Part shown: piece after piece, positions 60,927-64,000 of the stretch | Layout: each line of letters opens with the position of its first letter | How positions within the stretch are numbered: the stretch's first letter is position 1 | Source of the DNA: an uncultured Hungatella sp. | GTDB taxonomy: Bacteria > Bacillota > Clostridia > Lachnospirales > Lachnospiraceae | Direction: 5' to 3' | DNA length: 64,000 nt | Assembly (NCBI GenBank): GCA_910586845.1 | Contig: CAJUJV010000005.1 | Location: 12,139 to 76,138 of the forward strand | The notes under the pieces: model-generated | The model's input: the letters and a program-made list of their open reading frames with translations, nothing else | What the model was told of the DNA's origin: nothing | Databases searched by the model: none | Program-made: the position numbers and the translations under genes

Positions 60927-60955
60927 TTGACATATCTCTTTTTCTCACTTACGAT
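60927..60955 (+). promoter_or_regulatory. Promoter of the lipoprotein-cas3 unit
   Basis: TTGACA (60927-60932), a 17-bp spacer and TACGAT (60950-60955). A TATAGT at 60955 is too far from the -35. The leader to the lipoprotein start is about 140 nt. Confidence 0.45.
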
Positions 60956-61014
60956 ATAGTTCATATTTGAAAGATTCATATTTAAATAAAATGACAGGAA
61001 AGGAGAAGGCTCTC

Positions 61015-61080
61015 GTGCAGATGAATCTACAGTTTCCATACAAGATTCTTCAGGTCTACACGTTAATTTTTTTGAGATGA
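61015..61080 (+). CDS. Possible 21-residue leader peptide
   Basis: GTG 61015, 9 bp after AGGAG, opens a short frame encoding a basic then hydrophobic peptide (MNLQFPYKILQVYTLIFLR from the internal ATG 61021) and stopping at 61080, 23 bp before the lipoprotein start. It could be a leader peptide or chance. No conserved family is known to me. Confidence 0.25.
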   Translation: MQMNLQFPYKILQVYTLIFLR

Positions 61081-61103
61081 CAGAGGGGAGGATTTGAAGC
61101 ATT

Positions 61104-62699
61104 ATGAGCAGAATTTATTACATAACAGCCATGTTTACCCTGCTCCTTCTTTCGGGCGGATGCGGGTATAGCAGAGGTGAGCCGGCAAACACGGAAACGG
61201 CAGCCCCACAAGAAGCCGTTTCAGGGGATACTGCTGTTTCCGGAGACAGGGAGACTGTCTCTGACGGCGGAGAAGAAATCCGGGAGGAGGATCTGAGGCT
61301 GAAAGCCCTGACGCAGGCGGAGGCCATGGATTTTACCATACAGAAATCCCCTGTCGACAGGGAGCGCTATGACCAGAGGACGGACCGGGTGTATAAGGAA
61401 GCTTTTTTGAAAGCCGTCACAAATCAGATTCCCATCTATGACCGGGGCGGGGAGGAATCTTATTTTTATAAAGATCTGCTGGGAAAGACCGGGAAACTGC
61501 CGGAAGATCAGTTCCTGAAGGCGGTGAGGGAGTCGGATTATTTTTATCAGGATTTCGACGGCGACGGTCTTCCTGAGCTGACGGTGGACACGGAGGGGCC
61601 CTGTGTGCTGAAATATCACCCGGAGGAAGACAGGGTGGAACTGTATACCCGGAAGGAGGAAGGCTGGCATCTGCTGGGAAAGGACCAGATGTACCGGGAG
61701 TCCACGGAGTCGGATGAGGGGGCTTATACCTACCTGTACGGTTATGAGGCAGGTGAGGAGAGATTTTGCCTGAAAGACATTCTTCACTGGTATGGAGGCT
61801 GGCAGCAGGAACCCTATCTGGTGTCCTATGGTGAGTACGAGGACATGGTCGTGGAGGAAGAGACGGCGGTGGAGCTTTTGGGGGGATATTTCGCCGCCGT
61901 AAAACAGGCCCCGCACCCCATGACATTTTCTGTATTGTTCGGAGACGGGGAGGACCAGGGGTATATGCCGGGAGAGGACGCGCCGGTCAGATACGGGCTG
62001 AGAGATAGAGACATACTGCCTGTCAACGAGGAGAAGGGCCAGGAGTGGGAGGCCTACAAGGCCATGATGGAAGGAGATTTTTCCGTGGTGGAGGGTGAGC
62101 AGTGGGTCAGACTTCAGAGCGATTATGAGGATGAACTGGAGAGTAATGACGGGATTTGCGGCTGGAGCTATTTTCTCATGGATTTTAATCAGGATGGGGT
62201 CAATGAGCTGGTGCTTCGGGTCTATCCCAGGGGTGTCAACAACACGCCCTTTTTCTGCTATGAGGATGGCCATATTAGGATGTGGGGAAGCTACGGCTCC
62301 GCGGATTCCCACGGATACAGAGTTCCCCTGGCCAACGGGAAGGTTCTCTCGGTAGACTGGTATCAAAATAACCGGGAATGGCGGGTGAGCCGGGTGGATC
62401 CTGAGTGCCGGCAGATCGGCGAGCAGTACTACCGCACGTGGGAGAGCAGGGAGGAGTCTGACGGCGGGGAAGGAGAGCCCACATTTCCTGATGATGAGGG
62501 GAAGAGGGAACGTTTTTTTGATTTTTTGGATTGCTATCACAACGGGGAGGGCTGCGGGGATCCGATCAGCCTGACAGAGGAAGAGTGGGGGCAGATCGAG
62601 GATGAGATCAATGGGCTGATGATCCCGGAGGATGTGTGGAAACCCTGTAACGTATTTACCCCCATGTCTGAACGCCCGGAGGTGCCGGGGGTTGGGTGA
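61104..62699 (+). CDS. Lipoprotein of unknown function with VCBS/FG-GAP-like segments
   Basis: A 531-residue protein with signal peptide and lipobox LSGGC (Cys20), then an acidic linker. Two segments, YQDFDGDGLPELTVD and MDFNQDGVNELVLRVYP, have the D-x-(D/N)-x-D-G-x-x-E-L pattern of calcium-binding FG-GAP/VCBS loops often found in clostridial lipoproteins. The rest is rich in acidic and aromatic residues without known motifs. AGGGGAGGA lies 12 bp before the ATG. It is followed after only 26 bp by cas3 in the same direction, so the two may share a transcript although no functional link is evident. Confidence 0.82.
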   Translation: MSRIYYITAMFTLLLLSGGCGYSRGEPANTETAAPQEAVSGDTAVSGDRETVSDGGEEIREEDLRLKALTQAEAMDFTIQKSPVDRERYDQRTDRVYKEAFLKAVTNQIPIYDRGGEESYFYKDLLGKTGKLPEDQFLKAVRESDYFYQDFDGDGLPELTVDTEGPCVLKYHPEEDRVELYTRKEEGWHLLGKDQMYRESTESDEGAYTYLYGYEAGEERFCLKDILHWYGGWQQEPYLVSYGEYEDMVVEEETAVELLGGYFAAVKQAPHPMTFSVLFGDGEDQGYMPGEDAPVRYGLRDRDILPVNEEKGQEWEAYKAMMEGDFSVVEGEQWVRLQSDYEDELESNDGICGWSYFLMDFNQDGVNELVLRVYPRGVNNTPFFCYEDGHIRMWGSYGSADSHGYRVPLANGKVLSVDWYQNNREWRVSRVDPECRQIGEQYYRTWESREESDGGEGEPTFPDDEGKRERFFDFLDCYHNGEGCGDPISLTEEEWGQIEDEINGLMIPEDVWKPCNVFTPMSERPEVPGVG

Positions 62700-62725
62700 G
62701 GGGAGACAGAATCTGGAGGTTATAT

Positions 62726-64000
62726 ATGAGGTACCTGGCGCATATGAACGACAAAGGCGAGGAACAGTTATTAAAAGAGCATTTAGAAGGAACCGCCTCT
62801 CTCTGCGGGCAGTTCGCGGACAGTTTCGGAGCCTGTGAGTGGGGATATTGCTGCGGACTTCTCCACGATATAGGGAAATATTCCTTAAAATTTCAGAGAA
62901 GGCTTCAGGGCAGTGATGAACGTGTGGATCATGCCACGGCCGGCGCGAAAGTGTGCTGGGACAAAAAGGGCATGTATGGGTTTCTGAGTTATTGTATCGC
63001 GGGACATCACGCAGGGCTGGCAGATACAAGCGGCGGTAATGATACGGGTACCCGTGGGACCATGAGGGGGAGAATGAAAAAGAAACTGGAAGATTTTCAG
63101 GCATATGAAAAAGAGATTCAGATTCCCCTGTTAAAGAATCCTCCCTTTCAGCCTGTGAAAGGGGAAGACATCGGTTTCTTTTCTAGCATGTTGATCCGGA
63201 TGCTCTATTCCTGTCTCGTGGATGCGGATTATCTGGACACGGAATCATTTATGAGGGGACAGGGAATCAGGGACAGCGGAGAGCCCATCCCGGCTCTGTA
63301 TGAGAAATTGATGAAGAACATATCCGGCTGGCTGGATCATGTTGATCTGGAAACCATTAACGGAAGAAGGACAGAGATTTTAAAACATTGTCTCAGCATG
63401 GGAGAAGCCTCCAAAGGCCTTTTCCGTCTGACAGTCCCCACCGGAGGAGGAAAGACTGTCTCGTCCCTTGCCTTTGCTTTAAGGCACGGGAAAGAACATC
63501 ACATGAGCCGGATCATTTATGTGATTCCATATACAAGCATTATTGAACAGAACGCGAAAGTGTTCGCAGATATCCTGGGCAAGGACAATGTACTGGAAAA
63601 TCACTGCAATGTGGAATACAACTCCGGTGAGGAACTGAAACTCATGGAGCTTGCCGCGGAGAATTGGGACAAGCCGGTGATTGTCACTACAAATGTACAG
63701 TTTTTTGAATCCTTATTTTCCGACAGGTCGTCTAAGTGCCGGAAATTGCACAATATAGCCAACAGCGTCATCATTTTTGATGAAGCCCAGATGCTTCCGG
63801 GCGATTATCTGAAACCATGTATCAGCGTCATGGAGCAGCTGCTTTGGCACTATGGCTGCAGCATTGTTTTATGCACGGCCACACAGCCTGCCTTGAAAAA
63901 TTTATTCTCTCAGGAGATCGAGGCTGCGGAATTATGTCCCCGGATGGAGGAACAATTCGCTTTTTTCAAACGTGTCTCCATTAAAAATTCAGGCAAGCTG
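62726..64000 (+). CDS. cas3: CRISPR-associated helicase-nuclease Cas3, type I-C (3' end beyond window)
   Basis: The frame opens at ATG 62726 (GGAGG upstream) and stays open for 425 codons to the window end. An N-terminal HD nuclease domain is visible: LLHDIGKYSLKFQRRL (H47, D48), VDHATAGAK (H69) and AGHHAGL (H94, H95). The SF2 helicase follows with Walker A TVPTGGGKTVSSLAFAL (about residue 235), motif Ib region YVIPYTSIIEQNAKVF, DEAQ box IIFDEAQMLPGD and motif III CTATQPAL. Sequence style and the HD-helicase order match Cas3 of type I-C, whose operon normally continues cas5-cas8c-cas7-cas4-cas1-cas2. Those genes and any array must lie beyond 64000. Confidence 0.95.
   Translation, partial: MRYLAHMNDKGEEQLLKEHLEGTASLCGQFADSFGACEWGYCCGLLHDIGKYSLKFQRRLQGSDERVDHATAGAKVCWDKKGMYGFLSYCIAGHHAGLADTSGGNDTGTRGTMRGRMKKKLEDFQAYEKEIQIPLLKNPPFQPVKGEDIGFFSSMLIRMLYSCLVDADYLDTESFMRGQGIRDSGEPIPALYEKLMKNISGWLDHVDLETINGRRTEILKHCLSMGEASKGLFRLTVPTGGGKTVSSLAFALRHGKEHHMSRIIYVIPYTSIIEQNAKVFADILGKDNVLENHCNVEYNSGEELKLMELAAENWDKPVIVTTNVQFFESLFSDRSSKCRKLHNIANSVIIFDEAQMLPGDYLKPCISVMEQLLWHYGCSIVLCTATQPALKNLFSQEIEAAELCPRMEEQFAFFKRVSIKNSGKL

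Noticed and set aside
62700..64000. A CRISPR array near cas3.
   Set aside because: No regularly spaced direct repeats are present in the window; type I-C arrays usually lie after cas2, beyond the right edge.

Overview
The window looks like the chromosome of a gut-type Lachnospiraceae bacterium (Clostridia). The reasons are AGGAGG-type ribosome binding sites, sigma-A promoters, Gram-positive lipoprotein and LPXTG signals, a type III glutamine synthetase, luxS, DUF624 (YesL) proteins, SpaA/Cna-B adhesins and a type I-C cas3. This is a family-level inference; no rRNA or tRNA gene is present to fix the species.

Layout. (1) 1-16.07 kb: the 3' part of a GLUG-type surface protein with cell-wall-binding repeats, translationally coupled to a 4268-residue SpaA/Cna-B adhesin whose LPETG anchor is followed in the same frame by another 352-residue membrane protein. 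(2) 16.1-19.1 kb: malQ, an unknown membrane protein and a small (p)ppGpp hydrolase. (3) 19.3-26.9 kb: a LacI-type regulator carrying an extra solute-binding-protein domain, divergent from an ABC importer (lipoprotein, ATPase, fused permease) and a frameshifted glycerophosphodiester phosphodiesterase (GDPD). (4) 27-37 kb: thrC, fba, glnN, luxS, a Fic protein, a HipA-like kinase remnant and a Ca2+-type P-ATPase. (5) 37-43.8 kb: glpK, a MATE relic, an mgtC-like gene behind a terminator-bearing leader, and a three-gene glycerol-3-phosphate oxidation unit followed by a HAD phosphatase. (6) 43.8-52.6 kb: a DUF624 protein, a second LacI regulator divergent from a second ABC importer with an intact GDPD and a translationally coupled secreted metallo-beta-lactamase-fold lipoprotein, then a GlpP-type antiterminator. 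(7) 52.6-61 kb: FAH-family hydrolase, azlCD, cyclophilin, GNAT, a second DUF624 locus, a cell-wall-binding protein, a PAQR/hemolysin III protein, a pseudouridine synthase and a TPR protein. (8) 61.1-64 kb: an unknown lipoprotein and the 5' part of cas3, which runs off the window.

Metabolic theme (inference): two LacI-controlled importers, each with a GDPD, flank fba, glpK, the G3P oxidation unit and glpP. Together they suggest uptake of glycerophosphodiesters or related headgroups, hydrolysis to glycerol-3-phosphate, oxidation to dihydroxyacetone phosphate and entry into glycolysis, with possible GlpP antitermination.

Beyond ordinary genes, the most interesting signals are two families of short structured repeats, each present twice. 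Both show base-pair-preserving differences between copies and sit directly after transcription terminators. One family (136 bp) lies between convergent genes; the other (about 80 bp) lies just upstream of the ribosome binding sites of the ABC ATPase and glnN. The LacI/solute-binding fusion and the adhesin/membrane-protein fusion are the most unusual protein architectures.
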